64,000 bases of DNA, from NCBI GenBank assembly GCA_031288475.1, contig JAITRJ010000034.1, forward strand, positions 34,208 through 98,207, read 5' to 3'. Origin of the DNA: Helicobacteraceae bacterium. GTDB lineage: Bacteria; Campylobacterota; Campylobacteria; Campylobacterales; SZUA-545. The notes under the pieces are model-generated. The model was not told where the DNA came from, made no database searches, and saw only the letters and a list, made by a program, of their open reading frames with translations. Of the stretch, positions 49,877-59,190 are shown one piece after another (position 1 is the first letter of the stretch; each line of letters starts with the position of its first letter). Both the position numbers and the translations under genes were made by a program.

Positions 49877-50644
49877 CTACTCTTCGCTCACGGCAAACAG
49901 AACTTCATATTCCAGATAGAGGTTAGGATACGAATTAATTAACTCCCGCGCCTCTTTGAACGAGAACATTCTGATTCCTCCTCCAATGCCGCATTTTCTG
50001 ATATAGCCAAACAGTTCCCGCCGCGAATCGAACGAAATCGTAAACTCGCCGCGCCAAAACCTGGCATCAAATGCCCGCGAAATCGAATGTTTTGCTTCCT
50101 CAAAAGAGCGCAGCCTGCTTTTTTTCCCCTTGTGAAGCTCTCTAAATGTGCCGTCGGTGAAGATGGCAAAAGCTGCCCTTTCCCCAAACTGGCTGATCGT
50201 CTCAAGCGTCCCATCCAGATCGTCCGCCCATTGCAGCGCGGAAGACGAAATGATCAGGTCAAACGGCGCGTATCCGCCTAGTTTGAGCATCTGTCCGGGC
50301 AGATTAAAATCAATTTGCAAAACGGCTGTTTTTTCGTTTTTTGGGTGAAGTTCGCACATTTGGGGAGCAAAATCTGTAGCAACAAATAAATCGTACTCCC
50401 AATCGATCAAAGAATGTACAATTCCGTTCCCGCAGCCTATGTCCAGAATTCGTCTAGGCTTGGAAAGCAGGCGCGCAATCAGCTCCCGCGCCACACTTCT
50501 TTGCAAACCGTTCAGCTCGGCGTATCCCTGCGCGCGATCGTTGAAACGGCGAAAAACAGAGTTCAAAAACAGCCTTCTAAGAGAAAATGCGCTAAAAATC
50601 CACAAGTATTTTAATATTTTCCTGATGATCGGAGTCTGTCTCAA
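49877..50644 (-). CDS. Class I SAM methyltransferase, BioC-like
   Basis: 'RRILDIGCGNGIVHSLIDWEYDLFVATDFAPQMCELH', 'FDLIISSSALQWADDLDGTLETISQF'. Confidence 0.85.
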   Translation of the reverse strand: MRQTPIIRKILKYLWIFSAFSLRRLFLNSVFRRFNDRAQGYAELNGLQRSVARELIARLLSKPRRILDIGCGNGIVHSLIDWEYDLFVATDFAPQMCELHPKNEKTAVLQIDFNLPGQMLKLGGYAPFDLIISSSALQWADDLDGTLETISQFGERAAFAIFTDGTFRELHKGKKSRLRSFEEAKHSISRAFDARFWRGEFTISFDSRRELFGYIRKCGIGGGIRMFSFKEARELINSYPNLYLEYEVLFAVSEE

Positions 50645-50958
50645 TGATCACACCACTCTTATTTGTTCAGTTTGGGCTGGCGATTTTGATCGTCATCGTC
50701 GTGTTGCTGCAAAAAAGCTCCAGCATTGGGCTGGGCGCGTACAGCGGAAGCAACGAGTCGTTTTTCGGCTCAAAGGGACCAAACGCCTTTCTCGCGAAAA
50801 CTACCGCCGTACTTGGAGTTTTGTTCGCGGTTAATACCATAGCGCTGACCTATCTCTACTACGCGGATCGCAACGCTTCTGTAGTTGACAGCGCCATCGC
50901 GCAAGAGGGTGATGGCGTTCCTCCCGTACCGGCGCTGCCGGAAGTTCCGCAGGAGTAG
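50644..50958 (+). CDS. secG: Preprotein translocase subunit SecG
   Basis: 'VVLLQKSSSIGLGAYSGSNESFFGSKGPNAFLAKTTAVLGVLFAVNTIALTYL'. Confidence 0.93.
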   Translation: MITPLLFVQFGLAILIVIVVLLQKSSSIGLGAYSGSNESFFGSKGPNAFLAKTTAVLGVLFAVNTIALTYLYYADRNASVVDSAIAQEGDGVPPVPALPEVPQE

Positions 50959-50961
50959 CCG

Positions 50962-51519
50962 ATGCTTCAACCAATTTACGCCGACGCCAAAGAGCATATG
51001 CAAAAATGTATTGAGGCATTAAAGCATGATTTTTCCACTCTGCGCACCGGCAGGGTTTCTGCTAAAATCATTGAAAGCATTAAAATTGATTACTTTGGCA
51101 CACCCACGCAGATCAACGCGCTTGGTTCGCTCACTACGCCTGATGCCAATACGATCATCATCACGCCGTGGGATAAAAGCGCGCTTAAGGAGATCGAGAA
51201 AGCGATCAACCTCGCCAATATCGGAGTAAACCCGTCCAACAACGGAGCGGGGGTGATTCTGGCGTTTCCACCGATGACACAAGAACAACGCAAAGAGAGC
51301 GTTAAACACGCCAAAGCTATGGCGGAAAAGGCAAAAATTGCCGCCCGTAATATACGCCAGGACGCGAACAACAAGATCAAAAAGCTCGAAAAAGAGAAGC
51401 AGATCACCGAAGACGAGAGCAAAAAGGCGCACGAGACGGTGCAAAAACTCACCGACGAAACAATCGGGAGTATCGACAAGCATCTGGCGGATAAAGAAGC
51501 GGATATTCTTAAAATTTAG
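50962..51519 (+). CDS. frr: Ribosome recycling factor
   Basis: '[74 protein letters not shown]'. Confidence 0.98.
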   Translation: MLQPIYADAKEHMQKCIEALKHDFSTLRTGRVSAKIIESIKIDYFGTPTQINALGSLTTPDANTIIITPWDKSALKEIEKAINLANIGVNPSNNGAGVILAFPPMTQEQRKESVKHAKAMAEKAKIAARNIRQDANNKIKKLEKEKQITEDESKKAHETVQKLTDETIGSIDKHLADKEADILKI

Positions 51520-51532
51520 CGGAGATTGCAGT

Positions 51533-52162
51533 ATGAATATAGAGGCGATCTACGAGAGTGCGGACGCATTGCTTAAAGGGCACTTTCTGCTTAGCAGCGG
51601 CAATCACAGCGGTTTTTATCTGCAATCAGCGAAAGTGCTGGAAAATCCCAAAAACTGCGAAAAACTATCCAAGGCGCTGGCGGATATGATTCGCGCCGCC
51701 AAAATAGAGGCGTCGCTGGTTTGCGCCCCCGCGCTGGGCGGCGTTATAGCGGGCTACGAGCTTGCGCGTGCGCTGGGCGTGCGCTCGATCTTCGCCGAGC
51801 GCGAAAACGGAGAAATGATATTGCGGCGCGGCTTCACGGTGGCAAAGGGGGAAAGGGCGATCATCTGCGAAGACATTGTCACCACAGGAGGATCGGCAAT
51901 GGAAACGGCTAAGCTGATAAAAGCGCAAGGAGGCGAGGTGACAGCGTTCGCGGCGCTGGCAAACCGCGGCTTCTGCCGCCGCGAAGGGGGAACTAACGGA
52001 GACAGTTCCTGCAAACTGAACAAGAATATTCCTCTCTTTGCCCTCGCCGATTTCGCGTTTCCTGTCTACTCCCCCGATCGGTGTCCGCTCTGCGCGACAC
52101 ATGGCAAACCTACTAAACCAGGAAGTCGTCCGCCCTCCGTTCCGCAACCGAAAGCTCAATAA
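51533..52162 (+). CDS. pyrE: Orotate phosphoribosyltransferase
   Basis: 'LLKGHFLLSSGNHSGFYLQSAKVLENP', 'ALGGVIAGYELARALGVRSIFAERENGEMILRRGF', 'AIICEDIVTTGGSAMETAKLI'. Confidence 0.96.
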   Translation: MNIEAIYESADALLKGHFLLSSGNHSGFYLQSAKVLENPKNCEKLSKALADMIRAAKIEASLVCAPALGGVIAGYELARALGVRSIFAERENGEMILRRGFTVAKGERAIICEDIVTTGGSAMETAKLIKAQGGEVTAFAALANRGFCRREGGTNGDSSCKLNKNIPLFALADFAFPVYSPDRCPLCATHGKPTKPGSRPPSVPQPKAQ

Positions 52163-53852
52163 AAAAGCACACCCCATAGCGGACGTTATAAACGCCGATT
52201 TTGCCTCCCATATTATCTTCCACGATCATTTTGCTCATATAAAGCCCGATTCCCGTTCCCTTTGGAGGCTCTTTCGTAGTGAAGTATGGCTCGAAAACGC
52301 GGTTAAGAAGATCGTCGGGAATGCCGCCGCCGTTGTCTTCAACCTCCAGACGCGCCCCGCGTTCTGTCCGCGAAAGGCGGATGATGATGTATCGATCTTT
52401 TTTTCGATTCTCTGTCACCGCATCTTTAGCGTTGCCGATCAGATTCAAAATCGCCTGTCCAAGCTCATTCTCGTAACCATTGCAAAAGATAGGCTCGTCC
52501 GGCACCTCAAAGATAACGTCGATATCATGCTTTCTCATCTGCGCCGAAGCGATAGTGAGCGCGCTGCGCGTAATTTTTGAAATATCAAATACCGCCTTCT
52601 CCTTGTCGGGCTTGAAAAAGGAACTGAAATCATTGATCGTGGAACTCATAAACTTTAGCTGCATCACCGTATTTTCAACGGCGCTCTCCAGATACGCCAT
52701 ATCAAGCGTGCCGTAACGATAGGCGTCCAGAATATCCTGCACATATAACCCTATGGAGTTGAGCGGCTGTCGCCACTGGTGGGCGATCGCACCTATCATT
52801 TCGCCCATCGCAGCCATCTTTGACTGCTGGATCAAAAGCCTCTCGTGCTCATTTTTACTCTTCTCCGCCTCCAACTGCTTGCGCAACGCCTCCTCCGCCT
52901 TGTTCCACAGCGCGCGCTTCTCCGACACGGTATCTTTCTCTTTTATCAGCATAACCCGCGAAATACGCAGAATTGCTACGCTTACGATCAGCCATACGAT
53001 AAAAAAACATATATAAAACGGTCTGAGGCGATCATAGAGTTCGGAATATGGCGTGGTACAAACCACCATCATATCATAACTCTCAAGCGGCATAAAGGAG
53101 GCCATGCTCTTTTCGCCTTCCAGCGTAAAAACGGTCATCAGCGTATCAAAGTTTTCACCGCCTTTCAGAAAGGCATCGTACGCCATGGAAACTTTCCCGT
53201 AAACCGCCTCGTTTTCGGGCGCCCGCGCAATTACCGCGCCTCTTCTTCTTGACACAAGCGAAATCGTGTTTTTACCTACGCTTGTGAGTTTAGAAAACCG
53301 CTGCGAAATCACACCGACGTTAAACGTCGTGAGCGCGTAGCCAGCTACCGCGCCGTCCTTCTCATAAAAAACGCGGGTTAAAACGATAATCCACTCGTTA
53401 TGACTTCCGCATTTCAACGGCGGGGTGAGGTAAGCGCCCTTTGCCGAAGGAGGCATTGAAGTAATAAGATCGATTTTTTCCAAGTTGAGATCGACATCTT
53501 TTGTTTGAAAAAGTACTTTTTTATCGCGATCGAGCATCAGGGCGTTATGTATCAGCGAATCATCGTTCTGTCTGCCCTGCCATACTCTGTACAAAAATGT
53601 CGTGCTTGGTCCGCCCGCGCCAAAGTAGGAATCGGCGGCACGGTAGGTCATATCGTCAACGTCGGCAAACATCAGTTCGGCGTAAACCGTATAAACCGAG
53701 ATTAGCCGTTCCTGCGCGCCGCGTATTCTGTCGCGTTCCTGCAGATAGAGCAGGTAGGAAAAAAAGTAGAAGATCACGGCGACGATAAATGCTTCGCTCA
53801 GCCAGCGTATGCGATGCTTAAATTCCGGCGATAAAGATCGTTTTGCGTACAC
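52113..53852 (-). CDS. Membrane sensor histidine kinase with periplasmic Cache-like domain
   Basis: '[32 protein letters not shown]', '[89 protein letters not shown]'. Confidence 0.94.
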   Translation of the reverse strand: MYAKRSLSPEFKHRIRWLSEAFIVAVIFYFFSYLLYLQERDRIRGAQERLISVYTVYAELMFADVDDMTYRAADSYFGAGGPSTTFLYRVWQGRQNDDSLIHNALMLDRDKKVLFQTKDVDLNLEKIDLITSMPPSAKGAYLTPPLKCGSHNEWIIVLTRVFYEKDGAVAGYALTTFNVGVISQRFSKLTSVGKNTISLVSRRRGAVIARAPENEAVYGKVSMAYDAFLKGGENFDTLMTVFTLEGEKSMASFMPLESYDMMVVCTTPYSELYDRLRPFYICFFIVWLIVSVAILRISRVMLIKEKDTVSEKRALWNKAEEALRKQLEAEKSKNEHERLLIQQSKMAAMGEMIGAIAHQWRQPLNSIGLYVQDILDAYRYGTLDMAYLESAVENTVMQLKFMSSTINDFSSFFKPDKEKAVFDISKITRSALTIASAQMRKHDIDVIFEVPDEPIFCNGYENELGQAILNLIGNAKDAVTENRKKDRYIIIRLSRTERGARLEVEDNGGGIPDDLLNRVFEPYFTTKEPPKGTGIGLYMSKMIVEDNMGGKIGVYNVRYGVCFFIELSVAERRADDFLV

Positions 53853-54038
53853 GCTAAAACCTCCAACTTAAAAAACATTTTAACCAACTTATAAAACGGG
53901 CGCCAAAACTTCCCCCGCTTAGATCACCCGACTCATATCTCCGAACGCATCCGTCTCTGATTATAAACTCCCGCCAAAGCAACGCATTTTATGTACCTGC
54001 AAAACTTCGCTTCGCAAGTCGCCGTATGTAAAAGCGAT

Positions 54039-56093
54039 CTACTCAATATCCTCAACCGCAAACTCCACCTTGCAGCTCTGTCCGCTTTCGTCCATTACAA
54101 CAAGCTGATAATCGCCATTTTTAGTAAAGCTGTAATTGAGGAATTCGTTCTCGCCGTTTTGGGCGATCAGATCACCGTTAAGGAACCACCAGCGCGTACC
54201 GCTGCCGCCCTGAGAACTGATCGTCGGAATTAAAAAAGTCTCCGATTTGTGCTTTGTGAAGACAGCTCCGTTCTTGATCTCTTTAATAAACAGCGGTCGA
54301 ACCAACTCGCTATCTTCCGATGGCGGGCATACCTTGCTTTTTTTCGGCAGACGGTGGCTGATCTGCTCGCCTGCGTCCAGCCACGGGCTTAAAGCGACAG
54401 GCCACAGCGCAAGCTGTTTTTTCACCGCGTTCTTGCAGTCAAACGCGACACGCTCGTGTCGATCGTCCTCATAGTAGGTGTACCAGCCGCCCATAAGAAA
54501 ATCCTGCGCGCTTGATAACAGCGTAGGCGGCGTAACGCCATTCACTGTCCACGCTCGTTTCTCCACGCGGCAGTTTGGATCGTTCTTTGGCAACGGCTGG
54601 CCGCCAGGCCAGCATATTGACGCGCTGCCAACAGAAGCAGGCATTTCGTCAAGAGCGTTGTTGACGATAAAGGAGCTGATCGCCCGCGACTGCAAATAGT
54701 TGTTTATACGAAGCAGAAAAGGAACGGCAACCGCGGCGCCAAACTGTTCCGCCACCGGAGTGCCATCTGGTCTTCCTACCCAGACGCCGATAATGTAGCG
54801 CGAACTTACTCCCACCGCCCACGCGTCGCGAAATCCGTAGCTCGTGCCCGTCTTGTACGCCATAGAAAGAAAACCGTACCGGTAAAACGCCGGATCGGCT
54901 TCGCCGGAGAGCATACGTCTCGTTACCCACGCCGCCCCTTCCCCCACAAAGTTATAAGAGATAAGTTCGTCGTTCTTCAAGTAACGCAGCGGCGATATAC
55001 TGCCTCCCCGCGCGAAAGCGCTGTAAGCGCTTACAAGCCGATCAAGACTGATTCCCGCGCCGCCTAGAATAATCGAAAGATTCGGCTCGCTGTATCTGGG
55101 GAGCATCAGCTTAATACCCGCGTTTGAGAGTTTGGCGGCAAATCTTTTTGATCCATACGCTTCCATAAGCTGTACGGCGGGCAGATTCAGCGATTTCTCC
55201 AATGCTTCGGAAGCGCTTACCGCACCGCTGAAGGCACTGCTGAAGTTCTCAGGCCGATAGCTGGAGACGCGCGGCGTATCAAGCAGCAACGATTCAGAGT
55301 GAATCAGCCCCTCATCAATGCCAAGGGCGTATATAAACGGCTTGAGCGTCGAACCAGGGGAACGGATGGCGCTTACCATATCGACATGCCCAAAGCGGCT
55401 TTCGTCGTTCATATCCGCCGATCCCACATACGCCCTGACCGCCATATCGGTGTGATCGACCACCAGAAAGGCGAGAGAAGTCGCGGGGCGAAGCGCCGAT
55501 TTGGCATTCCGCGCCATCTCCTCAAGACTCTCCTGCATAGACGCGTCAATATTGGATTCGATCACCCGATCGCCGGTCATCAAAAGCGCCCGCCGCGCGA
55601 AAAGCGGGGCAAGCTGCGGTACAAAACGGGGCGACAGATATATATCCTCCTCCTTAGCGTCTTTCACCTGTTCTTCGCTGAAAATGCCAAACTTCAAAAG
55701 CCGATTCAGAACTTTGTTGCGCGCGTTCTGCGCCTCTTTAGGGAAGCGATCGGGGCGCAACCTGCTTGGCGCCTGCGGCAGGGCGACCATCAACGCTGCC
55801 TCCGCGCGGCTCAGTTCAGACGGTTCCTTGCCTAAGTACGACCACGTAGCCGCTCGGATACCCTCAATTGTCCCGCCAAATGGCGCGCGGTTCAGATAGA
55901 TCGTCAATATCTCATCTTTGCTCAGATGCCATTCCAACTGCAAAGCGCGCCATATCTGACGTATCTTGCCAAAAATGGTTCTTCCGTGCGGCTCTATCAG
56001 CCGCGCTGTCTGCATAGTAAGCGTGCTGGCGCCGGAAACGATTCTTCCGCTGGAAAGATTTTGAAAAGAGGCACGGATGACAGAGACGGGATT
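54039..56093 (-). pseudogene. pbpC: Penicillin-binding protein 1C, 5'-truncated by prophage insertion
   Basis: 'NPVSVIRASFQNLSSGRIVSGASTLTMQTARLIEPHGRTIFGKIRQIWRALQLEWHLSKDEILTIYLNRAPFGGTIEGI...' plus transpeptidase 'SPGSTLKPFIYALGIDEGL' and the PbpC C-terminal domain. The frame meets a stop inside prophage DNA right before 'NPVS'; signal anchor and N-terminal GT51 motifs are absent. Confidence 0.85.
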
Positions 56094-56105
56094 TGTAAAT
56101 TACAC

Positions 56106-56246
56106 TTTGAAATTGGACTATGATTCAACAGAAATTGGACTCCTCCCGGAAAACCACCCTCGAAAAAGTCCAATTCCTATTGAATTTTTGTTTCACGGGG
56201 CGTTTCACGCCCCCGCCGTCTCCGCGTAAATAGTCCAATTTCTGTT
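56106..56246. repeat. Four prophage-end repeats (transposase-binding-site-like)
   Basis: TTTGAAATTGGACTA (56106-56120, +), ACAGAAATTGGACT (about 56128-56141, +), AGTCCAATTCCTATTGAAT (56167-56185, inverted), TAGTCCAATTTCTGTT (56231-56246, inverted); core GRAATTGGACT. Confidence 0.8.
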
Positions 56247-56299
56247 TAATTTCTCGTTTCCGGTGCGGTATAAACCGCCTTAGAATTGCTGTTAAACCG

Positions 56300-57040
56300 C
56301 TAATAATTGCTGATTACCAGTTCGCTATGGACGCCGCGCTTTTCGCCGAAGCTGTATCGCGCGGCGATTGTCTCCGCCCTGTACCCCTTGTACATCTCTC
56401 TTATCTCCGCGCAGTCGTTATAGCTGAGCAGCCACCTGCCGCTTACAGCCGCCAGACAATCCCTCAGCCGCTCGTGATCCGGACCGTTAAAGTGCCCGCC
56501 CTCGTAGTAATGCTCGTTGCGGTAGTATGGCGGATCGAGGTAGAAAAAGCTCTCCCTGCCGTCGTACTCCCTTAGTAATCGCCCAAAGTCCAGCCGCTCA
56601 ATGCATACGCCCTTAAGCCTCCTTGAGCAGACCGCAAAGTCTCTCCATAACGACTTAGGCCTCTTGCGCTTAGGCATTAAAAAAGTACACCCGAGAGCGC
56701 CGTAGCTGAGCGTTAGGCGGTATAGATACGCCGCCGCCCTCTCTATATCATTACTGACAGGATAACTCCCCTTTTTGATTGCGTAAAATATCTCGCGGCT
56801 CACGATCATCGATCTAAGGTAATTAGAGAGCGATTCCGGGCGCGTTTTGATTTGCAGATGAAGGTTAATAAGCTCGCCGTTAAGATCGTTAATAACCTCG
56901 ATTTTGCTTGGCTCTTTGGCGTATAACACGCTTAGCCCCCCCGCGAATACCTCGCAATACAGCGTATGCGGCGGTATCCTCTCTATAATCTGCGCGGCGA
57001 ACTTGCTCTTGCCGCCCACCCAGCCAAACGCCGCCTTCAT
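56300..57040 (-). CDS. D12-class N6-adenine DNA methyltransferase (Dam-like, phage)
   Basis: 'FGWVGGKSKFAAQIIERIPPHTLYCEVFAGGLSVLYAKEPSKIEVINDLNGELIN' and 'FFYLDPPYYRNEHYY'. Confidence 0.93.
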   Translation of the reverse strand: MKAAFGWVGGKSKFAAQIIERIPPHTLYCEVFAGGLSVLYAKEPSKIEVINDLNGELINLHLQIKTRPESLSNYLRSMIVSREIFYAIKKGSYPVSNDIERAAAYLYRLTLSYGALGCTFLMPKRKRPKSLWRDFAVCSRRLKGVCIERLDFGRLLREYDGRESFFYLDPPYYRNEHYYEGGHFNGPDHERLRDCLAAVSGRWLLSYNDCAEIREMYKGYRAETIAARYSFGEKRGVHSELVISNY

Positions 57041-57642
57041 TTTGCGCCTCCGGCTAATCTGTTATTGGTAATCGCGGGCTCAAATGTCGCCGCCTCGCTC
57101 TCCTGCCTTATCCGCGTAACAACCCCATTATCCAGATCGCCTAAAACCTGTAAAAACAGCTTAACGCCAAGAGGCGCAAGCTCCCGCTCCCACAGCGATC
57201 TTGCCGTATCGCCCTCTCTGATAAATACAGCCTCCCTTGCCGCTATATCCCCTGTATCGGCTCCATCGTCGAGCCAATAGACCGATCCGCCCGTAATAGC
57301 CTCTCTCATGCGTAAAGCCCACGCTATAGCGTCTCTGCCCCTGTGCCTTGGCAGCAAAGAGGGGTGATAGCCCAGCGCCCCAAACCTTGCCTTTGCCCTA
57401 GCGCACGCCGCTATAAAGGCGTGGCAGTGAGCGGAGAGAATAACGTCCGCTCCCGCTGATATATCAGCCTCCCCGATAATCGAATTGTGTATAGATAAGG
57501 GTATATCAGCGCGTTTTGCCGCGAAAGCTAACCTGTCGCCGGTTGAGGGCGCCGAAACGCCCGTAACAATATGCCCAGCGCCTATAACCGCCCCAAACAC
57601 CCGCCCGCCGAAATACTTTTGCCCGCAGATATGAACTCTCAC
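57037..57642 (-). CDS. Phage formyltransferase-fold protein (FMT-like)
   Basis: 'LGYHPSLLPRHRGRDAIAWALRMREAITGGSVYWLDDGADTGDIAAREAVFI' matches the formyltransferase HPSLLP / DxGxDTGxI motifs; ATGA overlap with the methyltransferase gene. Confidence 0.88.
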   Translation of the reverse strand: MRVHICGQKYFGGRVFGAVIGAGHIVTGVSAPSTGDRLAFAAKRADIPLSIHNSIIGEADISAGADVILSAHCHAFIAACARAKARFGALGYHPSLLPRHRGRDAIAWALRMREAITGGSVYWLDDGADTGDIAAREAVFIREGDTARSLWERELAPLGVKLFLQVLGDLDNGVVTRIRQESEAATFEPAITNNRLAGGAK

Positions 57643-58772
57643 GCCGCCGCCTCCGCTCCTATATACCGAAAGCCCTGCACTGCCCTGAAATGCCCGCCGT
57701 AACCTGTTGAGCCGCCCCGGGAGGCGCCGCGTCTTTGCATCGATTGGGTGATTGTCGCCGCGCTCTTGCTTTTGCTGCCGCCGTAAAGAGCGCCGCTTAC
57801 CTGCGTCCAGCGTTTATCGCGCCTGAGCGCCGCGCACAATCCGGGGTGCGAGGTGTGAAAGAGCGTGGGAAGCCTGAGGTTGTAGCGGTTGCTGCCCTTA
57901 AGCCACTCCCCGCAAACGAAATTAAGAAACCTTATACCGACACCAGCGCCCTGCCACTCTGGCATCACCACCAGACGGCAGGCTCTCGCCTCGATCATGC
58001 CCTGCCGCGTTGAGACGGCAAGATGAGCGACGGGATCGTTATCAATAAACCCCACATAATTTGTCGCCGCTATCATAATCGGCAGGTCTAAATAGTGATG
58101 CGGGCTAAAGTAACGCCATAGGCTCCAGTCGCCGCGCCTGATCTCAAGCTCAATCGGCGGTCTGCGAAGTAAATCCTTTGTGTGAGATAAACGCATACCG
58201 TCGGTATCCAGCACCCAATCGGGATTAAGCCACTCCAGTACATCATAATGGCAGGTGAGCAGGATGCACCTGCCGCCAGTCCGCCTCCACGCCTTAGCAA
58301 AGGCAAGAGCGCCTATTTTGGCGATCTGGCGATCAACAACCGATGTAAACTCGTCGATTACGATCTCGTTTGGGGCTTCGGCTACCGCTCTGGCTAAATC
58401 CGCCCTAAAACGCTCCCCAGTCGATAAGACCTTATAAGGTCTAAGCCACGCGGGAACGCTCCCAAGCCCTACGGCGGCAAGGGCGGCGGTCGCGGCGTTA
58501 AAGTCTCCCTCAGGCGCAATCTCATCAATGATTGGTTTATCGCCCCATACAGGGCGGTAGATTTTATCCTCCCCGAAAGCCATTGCGCCTAAAGAGGATT
58601 TGCCTGTGCCGGAGCGCCCCACAATCACGCCGATTTGCCAGCTTTGATCCTCAATCGGCAGATCAGCCTCAATGTTAAAGCTTGCCCCGCTATCTACGTT
58701 AAACAATGATTTAACCCTTGCCGCGCGGTAGGAGCTAAAATCCCCGCAGTGGTGGTTAACTGATACTCTCAT
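57639..58772 (-). CDS. ABC-type ATPase fused to GNAT acetyltransferase-like domain (COG2401-like)
   Basis: Walker A 'GRSGTGKSSL', signature 'LSTGERFRADLARA', Walker B 'NEIVIDEF', 'LLTCHYDV' H-loop; GNAT 'CRLVVMPEWQGAGVGIRFLNFVCGEW' and 'TLFHTSHPGLCAALRRDKRW'. Confidence 0.9.
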   Translation of the reverse strand: MRVSVNHHCGDFSSYRAARVKSLFNVDSGASFNIEADLPIEDQSWQIGVIVGRSGTGKSSLGAMAFGEDKIYRPVWGDKPIIDEIAPEGDFNAATAALAAVGLGSVPAWLRPYKVLSTGERFRADLARAVAEAPNEIVIDEFTSVVDRQIAKIGALAFAKAWRRTGGRCILLTCHYDVLEWLNPDWVLDTDGMRLSHTKDLLRRPPIELEIRRGDWSLWRYFSPHHYLDLPIMIAATNYVGFIDNDPVAHLAVSTRQGMIEARACRLVVMPEWQGAGVGIRFLNFVCGEWLKGSNRYNLRLPTLFHTSHPGLCAALRRDKRWTQVSGALYGGSKSKSAATITQSMQRRGASRGGSTGYGGHFRAVQGFRYIGAEAAA

Positions 58773-58933
58773 ACCACCACCACCTTAAGCTTTAGCCCCT
58801 GCTTTAACAGCCGGTCATAGAGCTTTTTCTGTTCCTCCTCGCTCTCGCAGATTACCACCACGCCGTACTGCTGGCGGTACTTGTAACCATTGGCGCCGAG
58901 TTGTTTTTTAGGCGCTTTTGCCTCTTCACTCAT
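58769..58933 (-). CDS. Small (54 aa) basic conserved-looking phage protein paired with the ABC-GNAT gene
   Basis: MSEEAKAPKKQLGANGYKYRQQYGVVVICESEEEQKKLYDRLLKQGLKLKVVVV; AAGGAGG Shine-Dalgarno just upstream. In frame with a longer ORF (58769-59194) that reads through the poly-G tract. Confidence 0.75.
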   Translation of the reverse strand: MSEEAKAPKKQLGANGYKYRQQYGVVVICESEEEQKKLYDRLLKQGLKLKVVVV

Positions 58934-59123
58934 TTTTCCCTCCTTTTTTGGCGCAAAAACGGAATACGCCTTGCTTAGTAAATTGCGGCGGTTGGCTTTT
59001 AGTAGGGTTGGCTGTCCCTCGCGGCGGCGCAATCCGCCGCGCTGGTTTTTGATTGACGCGGCGCCGACCGGCTTGTTTGGCTTCCCGCCGCGAAACAGGA
59101 AAGAGCAGATAGCGGGTATTACA

Positions 59124-59140
59124 CCCCCCCCCCCCCCCCC
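59124..59140. repeat. Homopolymer C17 (+) / G17 (-) tract, candidate phase-variation tract
   Basis: 17 consecutive C on the + strand, confirmed by translation of the overlapping minus ORF (AAT GGGx5 GGT GTA = NGGGGGGV). Confidence 0.85.
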
Positions 59141-59190
59141 ATTTTGGAGCGGATAAAAAGAGACTTTTGAAAAAGGCGCTTGAGGGGTTA

